Shown here: positions 45,948 to 54,275 of the stretch, in pieces
Numbering within the stretch: the first letter of the stretch is position 1
How the letters are laid out: each line of letters starts with the position of its first letter
Source: an uncultured Pelagibacteraceae bacterium
GTDB lineage: Bacteria > Pseudomonadota > Alphaproteobacteria > Pelagibacterales > Pelagibacteraceae
Direction: 5' to 3'
DNA: 56,843 bases
Assembly (NCBI GenBank): GCA_902521615.1
Contig: CABYSJ010000010.1
Coordinates: 1 to 56,843 of the forward strand
Translations under genes and position numbers: made by a program
Notes under the pieces: generated by a model
Seen by the model: only the letters and a program-made list of their open reading frames with translations
What the model was told of the DNA's origin: nothing
The model's database searches: none

Positions 45948-47792
45948 ATGAAAAAAATTACTCTCACATGTGCTCACGCAATAGTAAAATATTTGATTGC
46001 TCAGAAAATATTAATTAATGGTAAAAAAGAACCGTTATTTCCAGGTGTCTTTGGGATCTTTGGACATGGAAATGTAGCTTGTTTAGGTCAAGCACTAGAA
46101 GAAAGTAAAAAAGAACTTCCTACATATAGAGGACACCATGAACAAAATATGGCTCTTACTGGAATTGGATATGCTAGGGCAAAAAGACGACAACAAATTT
46201 TTGTAGCAACATCCTCTGTTGGACCTGGTGCAACAAATATGGTTACAGCTGCAGCAGTTGCTTTGAGTAACAGATTACCTATTTTGTTTTTACCAGGAGA
46301 TACTTATGCAAACAGAATGCCAGATCCGGTGTTGCAACAAGTTGAGCATTTTAATAATCCTGGAATAACAGCTAATGATGCGTTTAAACCAGTTACAAGA
46401 TATTTTGATCGAATAACTAGACCAGAACAGATTATTCAATCATTCCCAGCAGCAGTTCAAACAATGTTAGATCCTGCAGACTGTGGTCCAGCATGTATTG
46501 CTTTAAGCCAAGATATACAAGGTCAAACCTTTGATTATCCAGAAGAGTTTTTTAAAGAAAGAGTACACGCAATTAGAAGACCAAGACCAGACGAATTTCA
46601 AATTAAAGAGGCAGCAGAAAAAATTAAGTCATCTAAAAATCCGATTATAATTTCAGGTGGTGGGGTTTTTTACTCAGATGCTATGGAGGAGTTGAGTCAG
46701 TTCGCGATCAAACATAATATACCAGTTACGCAAACTGTAATGGGATATTCTACAATGAAAAGAGACCATTCTCATTTTGCAGGTCAAATTGGTGGTTTAG
46801 GTGGAAAAAATACAAATACTCTAGCAAAAGAAACAGATTTAGCAATTGCAGTTGGAACCAAACTTGCAGATTTTACAACTGGATCATGGGCGAATTTTGA
46901 AAACAAAAATTTTAAACTAGTTTCAATAAATGTATCAAGATTTGATGCTAACAAACATTTAGCGCAAGCTGTCATTGGAGATGCTAAAGTTTCATTAACA
47001 GAGCTTTCACAAGTATTAGGTAGCTGGAAAGCCGGAGAAGAATGGAATAAAAAATCTCAAATTGAACTCAAATCATGGAATGATCATATAGATAAAGAGA
47101 GTGCGCCGACAAATCAAGAGGTTCCAAGTTATGTCCAGGTAATTGGTGCAATTTATAGAAACTCTGACCCAACAGATATAGCAGTTACCGCAGCAGGAGG
47201 CTTAGTTGGTGAAGTTGTTCAAGTTTGGAGACCTAGAGAATTAAATACTCATGAAACAGAGTGGGGTTTTAGTTGTATGAGTTATGAAATTTCAGGAGCA
47301 CTTGGAATAAAAATGGCAAATCCAGATAAAGAAATAATTTCTTTTGTAGGAGATGGCTCTTATCTTTTAAATAACACAGATATTTATTCATCAGTTATTA
47401 CAAAAAATAAATTAATAATTATAGTTTGTGATAACGGCGGGTTTGCAGTTATCAATCGACTTCAATTATTTAAAGGTGGTAAAGAATATAATAACTTATT
47501 AAAGAGCTCTAATACTCCTGGATTAGTTGATGTTGATTTTGCAAAACACGCAGAAAGTATGGGAGCTAAATCAGAACATGTTAATTCAATTTCAGATCTT
47601 GAAGCTGCATTTAAAAGAGCAAAAGCATCTGATGTAACATACGTTATTTCAATTAAAACTCATGCCTATAAGTGGGTTGAGGGTTCTGCTTTTTGGGACA
47701 GTCCAACACTTGAAATTCCTAAAACTAAAGAAAATGAAGAGGCTTTAAAACTTTATAAAGAGGGAAAAGATAAACAAAGACAAGGCGTATAA
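45948..47792 (+). CDS. iolD: Trihydroxycyclohexane-1,2-dione hydrolase IolD
   Basis: ThDP-dependent enzyme that opens the inositol ring to 5-deoxy-glucuronate. It begins KITLTCAHAIVKYLIAQK and has GVFGIFGHGNVACLGQALEE, YRGHHEQNMALTGIGYARAK with the ThDP-activating Glu, SVGPGATNMVTAAA and LPGDTYANRMPDPVLQQ; these are IolD rather than acetolactate synthase motifs. The cofactor-binding SFVGDGSYLLNNTDIYSSV is near residue 465. 614 residues, normal. It leads a run of co-directional genes, the next one starting 6 bp on. Confidence 0.94.
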   Translation: MKKITLTCAHAIVKYLIAQKILINGKKEPLFPGVFGIFGHGNVACLGQALEESKKELPTYRGHHEQNMALTGIGYARAKRRQQIFVATSSVGPGATNMVTAAAVALSNRLPILFLPGDTYANRMPDPVLQQVEHFNNPGITANDAFKPVTRYFDRITRPEQIIQSFPAAVQTMLDPADCGPACIALSQDIQGQTFDYPEEFFKERVHAIRRPRPDEFQIKEAAEKIKSSKNPIIISGGGVFYSDAMEELSQFAIKHNIPVTQTVMGYSTMKRDHSHFAGQIGGLGGKNTNTLAKETDLAIAVGTKLADFTTGSWANFENKNFKLVSINVSRFDANKHLAQAVIGDAKVSLTELSQVLGSWKAGEEWNKKSQIELKSWNDHIDKESAPTNQEVPSYVQVIGAIYRNSDPTDIAVTAAGGLVGEVVQVWRPRELNTHETEWGFSCMSYEISGALGIKMANPDKEIISFVGDGSYLLNNTDIYSSVITKNKLIIIVCDNGGFAVINRLQLFKGGKEYNNLLKSSNTPGLVDVDFAKHAESMGAKSEHVNSISDLEAAFKRAKASDVTYVISIKTHAYKWVEGSAFWDSPTLEIPKTKENEEALKLYKEGKDKQRQGV

Positions 47793-47798
47793 ATCTTT

Positions 47799-48953
47799 AT
47801 GAATAAAATTTTTAAGGTCGGTCTTATAGGCTGTGGTCACATCGCCGAGACATACTTTAGAGGGCAACAATATTTTAATAATTTTAAAATAATTGCCTGT
47901 GCCGATATTGATCAAAAAGCAGCCGATAAATGTGCAAAATTATACAATATTAAATCTAAAACAGTTTCAGAAATTTTAAAAGATAATGAAATAGAAGTTA
48001 TTTTAAATTTAACAATTCCACAATCTCATTATTCAGTATCAAAAAAAGTTTTGAACTCAGGTAAACATGTTTATTCAGAAAAACCACTAGCAACTTATTT
48101 TGCAAAAGGTAAAGAACTCGTCTTACTAGCAAAAAAAAATAAACTTTATCTTGGAAATGCTCCAGATACATTTTTAGGTGGAGGAATTCAAAAAGCTAGA
48201 GAATTAATTGACTCAGATTTGATTGGGGAGATTAAACTTGGTAATGCAATTTTTGCATTTCCTGGAGTAGAGTCTTTTCATCCAAAACCTGAGTCTTGGT
48301 ATAAAAAAGAAGGAGGTCCAGTAATCGATATGGGACCATATTTTTTTACAACATTGGTAAATTTACTTGGACCTGCAAAACAAGTTCAAGGAAGAACATT
48401 AACTGCTTTTAAAAAGAGAATTTATGGAGTGGGACCTAAAAAAAACAAATCATTTAAAGTGGAAACACCTACAACATATTTAGCGACAATCCAATTTCAC
48501 AGTGGTGCTATAATTCAGGTAACACTCTCATTTGATGTAATTAATCATCAAAGAAACCATATGGAGCTTTATGGTACAAAAGGATCGATTATTGTTCCAG
48601 ATCCTAATATGTTTGGGGGCTCTGTTTTTATTTCTGTTACAGAAGGTGGAAAATGGGGTGAACATAAAACAGACAAGATGCATTTAGGAAAAATAAACAT
48701 AACTTCATCTAGTGGAAGATCAAATGAAGCTGCTACAAATGCAAACTATCGGAGTGTTGGCTTATCTGAAATGTTATATTCTATTCAAAAAAATAAAAAA
48801 CATAGGTGTTCAGGTGATTTATCTTTACATGTATTAGATATAATCGAGTCAACCATGAGGGCAGCTAACACAGGAACTCCTCAAAAAATAGAAACAATGT
48901 GTGATAGACCAAAAAAATTTACTGAAGAAGAAGTAAAAAAAATTTTAATTTAG
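47799..48953 (+). CDS. Gfo/Idh/MocA-family oxidoreductase
   Basis: A 384-residue oxidoreductase with GLIGCGHIAETYFRGQ at the nucleotide site, YSEKPLATYF as lysine motif and GGPVIDMGPYFFTTLVNLLGPAKQVQGRT at the substrate side. That last segment resembles a subgroup acting on sugars and inositols. It is the third such protein in this region. The gene lies between iolD and a hydroxyacid dehydrogenase with no spacer on the right side. Substrate unknown. Confidence 0.85.
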   Translation: MNKIFKVGLIGCGHIAETYFRGQQYFNNFKIIACADIDQKAADKCAKLYNIKSKTVSEILKDNEIEVILNLTIPQSHYSVSKKVLNSGKHVYSEKPLATYFAKGKELVLLAKKNKLYLGNAPDTFLGGGIQKARELIDSDLIGEIKLGNAIFAFPGVESFHPKPESWYKKEGGPVIDMGPYFFTTLVNLLGPAKQVQGRTLTAFKKRIYGVGPKKNKSFKVETPTTYLATIQFHSGAIIQVTLSFDVINHQRNHMELYGTKGSIIVPDPNMFGGSVFISVTEGGKWGEHKTDKMHLGKINITSSSGRSNEAATNANYRSVGLSEMLYSIQKNKKHRCSGDLSLHVLDIIESTMRAANTGTPQKIETMCDRPKKFTEEEVKKILI

Positions 48954-49976
48954 ATGTCAAAACCAATTGTTATATCTGATCCTTTTCCAAGAACATTGGA
49001 TCTGATTTTTACAAAAAAAAAATTAAAAGAATTAAAAACAAAATATAAAGTTTTAATAGCACCTAATGAAAAAAAAAGACAATTTTATGAAAACTATATT
49101 AATAAAGCTACTTTCATTATTGGTCAGCCAGACTTAGATAAAAAAATTTTGTCAAAAGCAAAAAAATTAAAAGCAATAATAAATGTTGAAAGTAATTTTA
49201 TGAACAATGTTGATTATACTTATTGTTCTCAAAAAGGAATCCATGTAATTGCAACCTCTCCAGTATTTTCAAAGCCTGTAGCAGAAATTGCATTAGGAAT
49301 GACACTTTCTTTGTTAAGAAATATTCATAATGCTCATTTTGATTTTGTAAAAGGTAAAGAGAAATATGGATTAGAAAGTAATTTAAAAGCATCACTTTTA
49401 TCAGGAAAAAAAATTGGATTATTAGGATTTGGCGACCTAGCAAAATCTTTATATCCACTGTTGCTGCCTTTTACTAAAGATATAAATGTTTATGACCCTT
49501 GGTTGTCTAAGAACAAAATTAAAAGCTTTGGATTTAATCCAGTTAGCTTAAATAATATGTTTAAAACGTGCGAAATTATTTACGTATTAGCAGCAGTAAC
49601 TACTAAAAATAAAAATTTAGTAAATAAACGTTTAATTAATAAAATGAAAACAAACTCATTATTTATATTGATGAGTCGAGCAGCAGTTGTAAATTTTAAA
49701 GACTTGATCACGAGAGTTAAAAAGGGAGATATTTATGTAGCTACAGATGTATTTCCTGAGGAGCCAGTGAGAAAAAATGACCCAATCAGAAAAGTTAAAA
49801 ATATTTTGTTTTCAGCACACAGAGCTGGAGCTTTGACGGAGGCTTTTTTTGCTATGGGGGACATAGTTTTAAAGGACATGCATTTAATATCAAAAAATTT
49901 AAAACCTAAATTTTGTAAAAAGGCTGAATTAAAGACAGTAGGATTATTAGCTTCAAAACCAGTTGCAATTAATTGA
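48954..49976 (+). CDS. D-isomer-specific 2-hydroxyacid dehydrogenase
   Basis: A 340-residue dehydrogenase of the same superfamily as the gene at 37413 but clearly diverged. The nucleotide loop is IGLLGFGDLAKSLYP (GFGDLA), and catalytic residues are in LMSRAAVVNF (Arg), VFPEEPV (Glu) and SAHRAGAL (His). It starts right after the preceding oxidoreductase stop and is followed 22 bp later by the ABC transporter. It probably handles a keto-acid or lactonised acid from the sugar; substrate unknown. Confidence 0.82.
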   Translation: MSKPIVISDPFPRTLDLIFTKKKLKELKTKYKVLIAPNEKKRQFYENYINKATFIIGQPDLDKKILSKAKKLKAIINVESNFMNNVDYTYCSQKGIHVIATSPVFSKPVAEIALGMTLSLLRNIHNAHFDFVKGKEKYGLESNLKASLLSGKKIGLLGFGDLAKSLYPLLLPFTKDINVYDPWLSKNKIKSFGFNPVSLNNMFKTCEIIYVLAAVTTKNKNLVNKRLINKMKTNSLFILMSRAAVVNFKDLITRVKKGDIYVATDVFPEEPVRKNDPIRKVKNILFSAHRAGALTEAFFAMGDIVLKDMHLISKNLKPKFCKKAELKTVGLLASKPVAIN

Positions 49977-49998
49977 TATTTTAATAATTTTATAATTT

Positions 49999-50748
49999 AT
50001 GTCATCAACTACCAATCCACTACTAGAAGCAAAAGGAATAACAAAATATTTTGGAACCATAACAGCATTGGAGAACGTAAACTTAAAAGTTCACGCAGGA
50101 GAATGCTTAGGTGTTGTTGGAGATAATGGAGCTGGCAAATCAACTTTGATGAAAGTATTATCTGGTCTTTATAAACCTAGTGCAGGCTCATTATTCTTTC
50201 AAGGTAAAGAGGAAATTTTAGAAAGTCCAAGAGACTCTCAAAACTTAGGATTAGAAATGGTTTATCAAGATCTTGCGCTAGCAGGTAACTTACCAATAGG
50301 AGAAAATATATTTCTTGGAAGAGAACCCACTAAAAATTTAGGATTTATAAAATTATTAGACTTTAATAAAATAAAAGAATTAACAAATGCTCATCTAGAT
50401 AAATTAAAAATAAATGTAAAAAGTGCAGATCAGAAAGTAGAGGAACTTTCAGGAGGTCAAAGACAAGCAGTTGCAATTGCAAGATCTACAGCTTTTAATG
50501 CAAAAGTAGTAATTATGGATGAACCAACTGCTGCATTAGCAATCAAAGAAGTGGGCAAAGTATTAGATCTGATTAATAGTTTAAAAAAAACAGGTGTTGG
50601 AGTGATTGTAATAAGTCATAGAATGGATGATATATTTACAGTATGTGACAGGGTGATGGCTTTGTTTCAGGGAACAAATTTTGCAGAAGCTAACCTATCA
50701 AATACCTCTAGAGATGAAGTGATTGGTTGGATTATGGGAAAAAAATAA
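49999..50748 (+). CDS. Sugar ABC transporter ATPase, single-domain (FrcA-like)
   Basis: A 249-residue ATPase with Walker A GDNGAGKSTL, signature ELSGGQRQAVAIAR and Walker B VVIMDEPTAAL. Its sequence is of the ribose/fructose/inositol (carbohydrate uptake class 2) kind, whose ATPases are usually about 500 residues with two fused domains. Here only one domain is present, as in rhizobial FrcA, so two copies would assemble. The permease gene follows at 50751 and the binding protein at 51884. Confidence 0.9.
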   Translation: MSSTTNPLLEAKGITKYFGTITALENVNLKVHAGECLGVVGDNGAGKSTLMKVLSGLYKPSAGSLFFQGKEEILESPRDSQNLGLEMVYQDLALAGNLPIGENIFLGREPTKNLGFIKLLDFNKIKELTNAHLDKLKINVKSADQKVEELSGGQRQAVAIARSTAFNAKVVIMDEPTAALAIKEVGKVLDLINSLKKTGVGVIVISHRMDDIFTVCDRVMALFQGTNFAEANLSNTSRDEVIGWIMGKK

Positions 50749-50750
50749 AT

Positions 50751-51764
50751 ATGGACGATAAAGATAAAAAAATTGCAAGTCTTCATTTGAAACTAATGCC
50801 ATATTTGGAAAAATATGGAATTCTTCTTTTATTAGTAATTATGATTTTGGTTATGCACATTTTACAACCAGATGTTTTTTTATCTTGGAGAAATGTAACT
50901 AACGTTTTTAAACAAATATCTTGGCAATCAATGTTAGCTTTAGGGGTATTTATGGTGATTGTGACTGCTGGAATAGATCTTTCGGTTGGTTCAATCATGA
51001 TGTTATCATTAATGATTTTAGCTGTTGTTGCTAAAGCTGGAGCGCCTTGGTATATTGTGGTTATAACACCTTTGATTGCAGGTTTTTTATGTGGTCTATT
51101 TAACGGCCTAGGTATCACCTTACTTCGCATGCCACATCCTTTTATAATGACCTTAGGTACACTTTATATATTTAGAGGAACTGGAAACCTAATCTCTGGT
51201 GGAACTCCTATAAGTGGTTTTACAGACGAAGTCAGGTACCTTGGTCATGGAAGAATTGATCTTCAATGGTTAGGATTAGAAAAATCGCAATACCTTCCTG
51301 TTAGTTTAGTATTAATTGCAATTGTATATATAATTTTTTGGATTTTCTTAAATCATAGCAAAACTGGAAAATGGATTTATGCAATTGGAGGAAACCCTAA
51401 TGCTGCTAGAGCATCTGGTATTAATGTTAACAAAATTTTAGTTATAGTTTATTCATTATGTGGATTTCTATCTGGTATTGGTGCTTTAATTTTAGCAGGA
51501 AGAACAGACTCAGGCTATCCTAACGCTGGACTTCAATCTGAACTTGATGCGATCGCTGCATGTATAATTGGAGGAGCAAGTTTTTTTGGTGGAAGAGGTA
51601 CAGTCCTAGGGGTATTTGCAGGTGTAATGATTATGGGAATTCTAAGAAATGGTCTCAATTTGATGGATGTTAGTTCTTTTTGGCAGCAAGTATTAATAGG
51701 TTCGATAATAGTTCTTGCAGTCTATATAGATGTATTAAGAAGAGATTTGGGAACTAGAAAGTAA
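50751..51764 (+). CDS. Sugar ABC transporter permease (RbsC/FrcC-like)
   Basis: A 337-residue inner-membrane protein with 8-10 hydrophobic segments. It carries VTAGIDLSVGSIMMLSLMILAV and FNGLGITLLRMPHPFIMTLGTLYIFRGTGNLISGG, the permease motifs of the class 2 carbohydrate family, and SELDAIAACIIGGASFFGGRGTVLGV. The ATG at 50751 (two bases after the ATPase stop) is preferred over a TTG at 50727 inside the ATPase gene. Likely imports inositol or a pentose/hexose. Confidence 0.9.
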   Translation: MDDKDKKIASLHLKLMPYLEKYGILLLLVIMILVMHILQPDVFLSWRNVTNVFKQISWQSMLALGVFMVIVTAGIDLSVGSIMMLSLMILAVVAKAGAPWYIVVITPLIAGFLCGLFNGLGITLLRMPHPFIMTLGTLYIFRGTGNLISGGTPISGFTDEVRYLGHGRIDLQWLGLEKSQYLPVSLVLIAIVYIIFWIFLNHSKTGKWIYAIGGNPNAARASGINVNKILVIVYSLCGFLSGIGALILAGRTDSGYPNAGLQSELDAIAACIIGGASFFGGRGTVLGVFAGVMIMGILRNGLNLMDVSSFWQQVLIGSIIVLAVYIDVLRRDLGTRK

Positions 51765-51883
51765 ATTATACGGACTTACTCGTCCTAGTTGTATTCAAAA
51801 TTGTCTTATCACCTTTATAAACAGTTGAACTCTTCTAATTTTTTTTATTTAATTTAGTTTTTAAATAACAATAGGGGAAATAA

Positions 51884-52816
51884 ATGAAGAACTTAACAAG
51901 AAAAATTGTTGTTTTTTTTACAGCAATTTTTTTATCAATCAGTATAGGTTCAGTTTCTTTTGCTGATGGACATGGTAAAAAAATTCTATTCAGTATTAAA
52001 GGTCCTGGATCAGGAAACCCTTTTTGGGCATCTGTAACAAAAGGTGCTGAAGAGGAAGCTAAAAAACTTGGTGTTAAATTAATTTTAATTGCACCTCCTC
52101 AAGAAGGAGATGTACAGGCACAGATAAACCAAGTAGAGGACCAACTAGCAAAAGGCGTTGACGCTTTAGCACTTGCACCAGGAGATCCAAATGCATTTGC
52201 TCCAATCGTTGATGATGCTATCAAAAGTGGAGTTCCTGTAGTATTCGTTGACACAAAAGGAATAAACGAAGGAGTAACTTTTATAGGAACAAACAACATG
52301 AATGGTGCAGAGTTAGCTGCAAAATTTATTTGTGATAAAACTCCTAAAGGTTCAGATGTTGCAATTTTAACTGGTATTGAGTCACAATCTACAGCATTGT
52401 TAAGAAGAGATGGTGCAATAAAAGGTTTTAAAAATTGTGGATTAAACATTGTTGCAACTCAAACTGCTGAGTGGGACACTGCAAAAGGTAGATCTGTAAC
52501 TGAGTCGATTATTTTAAAAAATCCAAACATTAAAGCAATATTTGCTTCAAATGATAATATGGGCTTAGGTGCTATGCAGGCTCTTAAAGATGCAGACATG
52601 AATGATGTAGTTGTGGTAGGATTTGATGCTACACCAGATGCAGCTACAAGTATCTTAAAAGGAGAGATGACAGCAACAATTGCTCAGTTTTCTTATAATA
52701 TGGGTGCATATGGAGTTAAATATGCTCTTGAATTAGCTAATGGTGGAAGTATTGATCCAAATATCGATACAGGAACACAACTAGTAACAAAAGAAAACGC
52801 TAACGATTTTAAATAA
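51884..52816 (+). CDS. Sugar ABC transporter solute-binding protein
   Basis: A 310-residue periplasmic binding protein (peripla_BP_4/RbsB family). It has a Sec signal peptide of about 27 residues ending near SVSFADG. The mature part begins ILFSIKGPGSGNPFWASVTKGAEEEAKKLGV and has VVFVDTKG, IFASNDNMGLGAMQAL and VVGFDATPDA typical of ribose/inositol-type proteins. A GGGG-type ribosome site (ATAGGGGAAATAA) stands before the ATG. The 119-bp spacer before it holds no clear promoter, and an intrinsic terminator follows 20 bases after the stop. Ligand probably inositol or a related sugar. Confidence 0.92.
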   Translation: MKNLTRKIVVFFTAIFLSISIGSVSFADGHGKKILFSIKGPGSGNPFWASVTKGAEEEAKKLGVKLILIAPPQEGDVQAQINQVEDQLAKGVDALALAPGDPNAFAPIVDDAIKSGVPVVFVDTKGINEGVTFIGTNNMNGAELAAKFICDKTPKGSDVAILTGIESQSTALLRRDGAIKGFKNCGLNIVATQTAEWDTAKGRSVTESIILKNPNIKAIFASNDNMGLGAMQALKDADMNDVVVVGFDATPDAATSILKGEMTATIAQFSYNMGAYGVKYALELANGGSIDPNIDTGTQLVTKENANDFK

Positions 52817-52836
52817 TCATTAGATAATAAAATATT

Positions 52837-52871
52837 AAAAAGGGTGGAATTTAATTCCACCCTTTTTTTTT
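52837..52871 (+). terminator. Intrinsic terminator after the binding-protein gene
   Basis: A perfect 10-bp stem, AGGGTGGAAT (52841-52850) with ATTCCACCCT (52854-52863), has a 3-base loop, extra A:T pairs below it and an eight-T tract. It stands 20 bases after the binding-protein stop and only 19 bases before the next ATG in the same direction, so partial termination may set a high level of binding protein over the downstream enzymes. Confidence 0.92.
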
Positions 52872-52889
52872 ATGTAATATAATATTTGA

Positions 52890-53351
52890 ATGTTAATAAA
52901 TATTAATCCAGTTCTAAGCCCTGAATTATTATTTCATCTAAGATCTATGGGTCATGGAGAAAAATTAATTTTAGCTGATGCGAATTTTCCTGCTAATACT
53001 TCAAATGATAAGGTAATTAGATTAGATGGAGTTGGTATTAAAGAAGCAGCCTCAGCAATCCTCTCAGTTTTTCCTCTTGATAGTTTTATTGTTACACAAG
53101 GTGGATCTCCAGCTTTGAGAATGGAAGTGGATGATCAACCAGATGAATTAACAGAGACGCATAAGGAATTTATTGATGTAGTTAAAAATGTTTCTGGAGA
53201 AAATTGGAAAGTTGGTTCAATATCTAGACAAAATTTTTATGAAGAAGCAAAAAAAGCATACTGCATAGTTACAACTACAGATGCTAGACCTTTTGGATGT
53301 TTTGTTTTAACCAAAGGTGTAATTTTACCAGATGGCAAGGTTTGGTCATAA
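52890..53351 (+). CDS. RbsD/FucU-family sugar mutarotase
   Basis: A 153-residue mutarotase that interconverts sugar anomers. It begins LININPVLSPELLFHLRSMGHGEKLILADANFPAN, the RbsD/FucU signature with the active-site His of MGHG and Asp of LADANFP, and ends with TTTDARPFGCFVLTKGVI. FucU-type length (about 140-150) fits. No ribosome site is visible. A TATAAT at 52878-52883 would start transcription at or near the ATG, giving a leaderless transcript. It pairs with the ribokinase 10 bp downstream. Confidence 0.88.
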   Translation: MLININPVLSPELLFHLRSMGHGEKLILADANFPANTSNDKVIRLDGVGIKEAASAILSVFPLDSFIVTQGGSPALRMEVDDQPDELTETHKEFIDVVKNVSGENWKVGSISRQNFYEEAKKAYCIVTTTDARPFGCFVLTKGVILPDGKVWS

Positions 53352-53361
53352 AATTTAACAA

Positions 53362-54273
53362 ATGAAACCTATTTCTATATTAGGAGTTTTTGTAGCAGAT
53401 TTATGTTTTATTGGAGATAGAATTCCCAGCAAAGGTCAAACAATTTTAGGAAAAAAACATGTAGTAGGTCCAGGTGGAAAAGGATCAAATCAAGCGATTG
53501 CAGCTGCTAGATTAAATGGAGATGTAAGTTTTATTACCAAAGTTGGTAAAGATAGTCATTCTGAAATGGCATTTAATCTTTATAGGGAAGCTGGAGTAAA
53601 AACTCATTCAATTATTAAGGATGAAAAACTTTTTACAGGAGTTGCTGGTATCATGATCGATAAAGATGGAAACAATGCAATCAATGTTGTTTCTGGAGCG
53701 GCTGAACATCTATTTGCTGAAGATATAGATAATAAAGTTGAAACAATTAAAAATTCAGAAATATTTTTGACACAAATGGAAACTCCTGATGAAATTACTA
53801 TTTACGCATTAAAAAAAGCAAAAGAACATAAATGTATAACTATTTTAAATCCTGCCCCAGCACGTAAAATTGATGAGGATATTTTTAAAATAATAGATTT
53901 TTTTACACCCAATGAAACAGAAGCTGAATTTTATTTAAATAAAAAAATTGAAACAAGTGAAGATATAAAAAACGCAGCTAATGAGTTGTTAAAAAAGGGT
54001 ATAAAAAATGTGATTATTACTTTAGGTGAAAAAGGTATTTATTTCGCAAACGGAAAAAAAAACTTTTTCCTGGAAGCTTATAAACTAAAACAACCTGTAA
54101 TAGATACTACAGGAGCAGGAGACGCATTTAATGGAGCTTTTGCTGTCGGTTTAGCAAATGATCTAGATATAAAAGAAGCCTTATCATTCGCAAATAAAGT
54201 TGCAGGTATTTCAACGACAAGATTAGGTGCTGCTTCATCTATGCCTTTTGCTAAAGAACTAACAGATAATTAA
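53362..54273 (+). CDS. rbsK: Ribokinase (PfkB family)
   Basis: A 303-residue PfkB kinase with the ribokinase pattern: GPGGKGSNQAIAAARL at the substrate site, ILNPAPARK, TPNETEAEFYL and the catalytic DTTGAGDAFNGAFAV (base Asp in GAGD). Phosphorylates ribose or a similar sugar. The sequence is ribokinase-like rather than IolC-like, so it does not fill the gap in the inositol path. It ends 2 bases before the convergent pdxA-like gene. Confidence 0.9.
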   Translation: MKPISILGVFVADLCFIGDRIPSKGQTILGKKHVVGPGGKGSNQAIAAARLNGDVSFITKVGKDSHSEMAFNLYREAGVKTHSIIKDEKLFTGVAGIMIDKDGNNAINVVSGAAEHLFAEDIDNKVETIKNSEIFLTQMETPDEITIYALKKAKEHKCITILNPAPARKIDEDIFKIIDFFTPNETEAEFYLNKKIETSEDIKNAANELLKKGIKNVIITLGEKGIYFANGKKNFFLEAYKLKQPVIDTTGAGDAFNGAFAVGLANDLDIKEALSFANKVAGISTTRLGAASSMPFAKELTDN

Positions 54274-54275
54274 AT

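Noticed and set aside
53362..54273. Kinase as IolC (5-dehydro-2-deoxygluconokinase)
   Set aside because: Substrate-site and PNETEAE motifs are ribokinase-like, and the gene is paired with a FucU/RbsD mutarotase.
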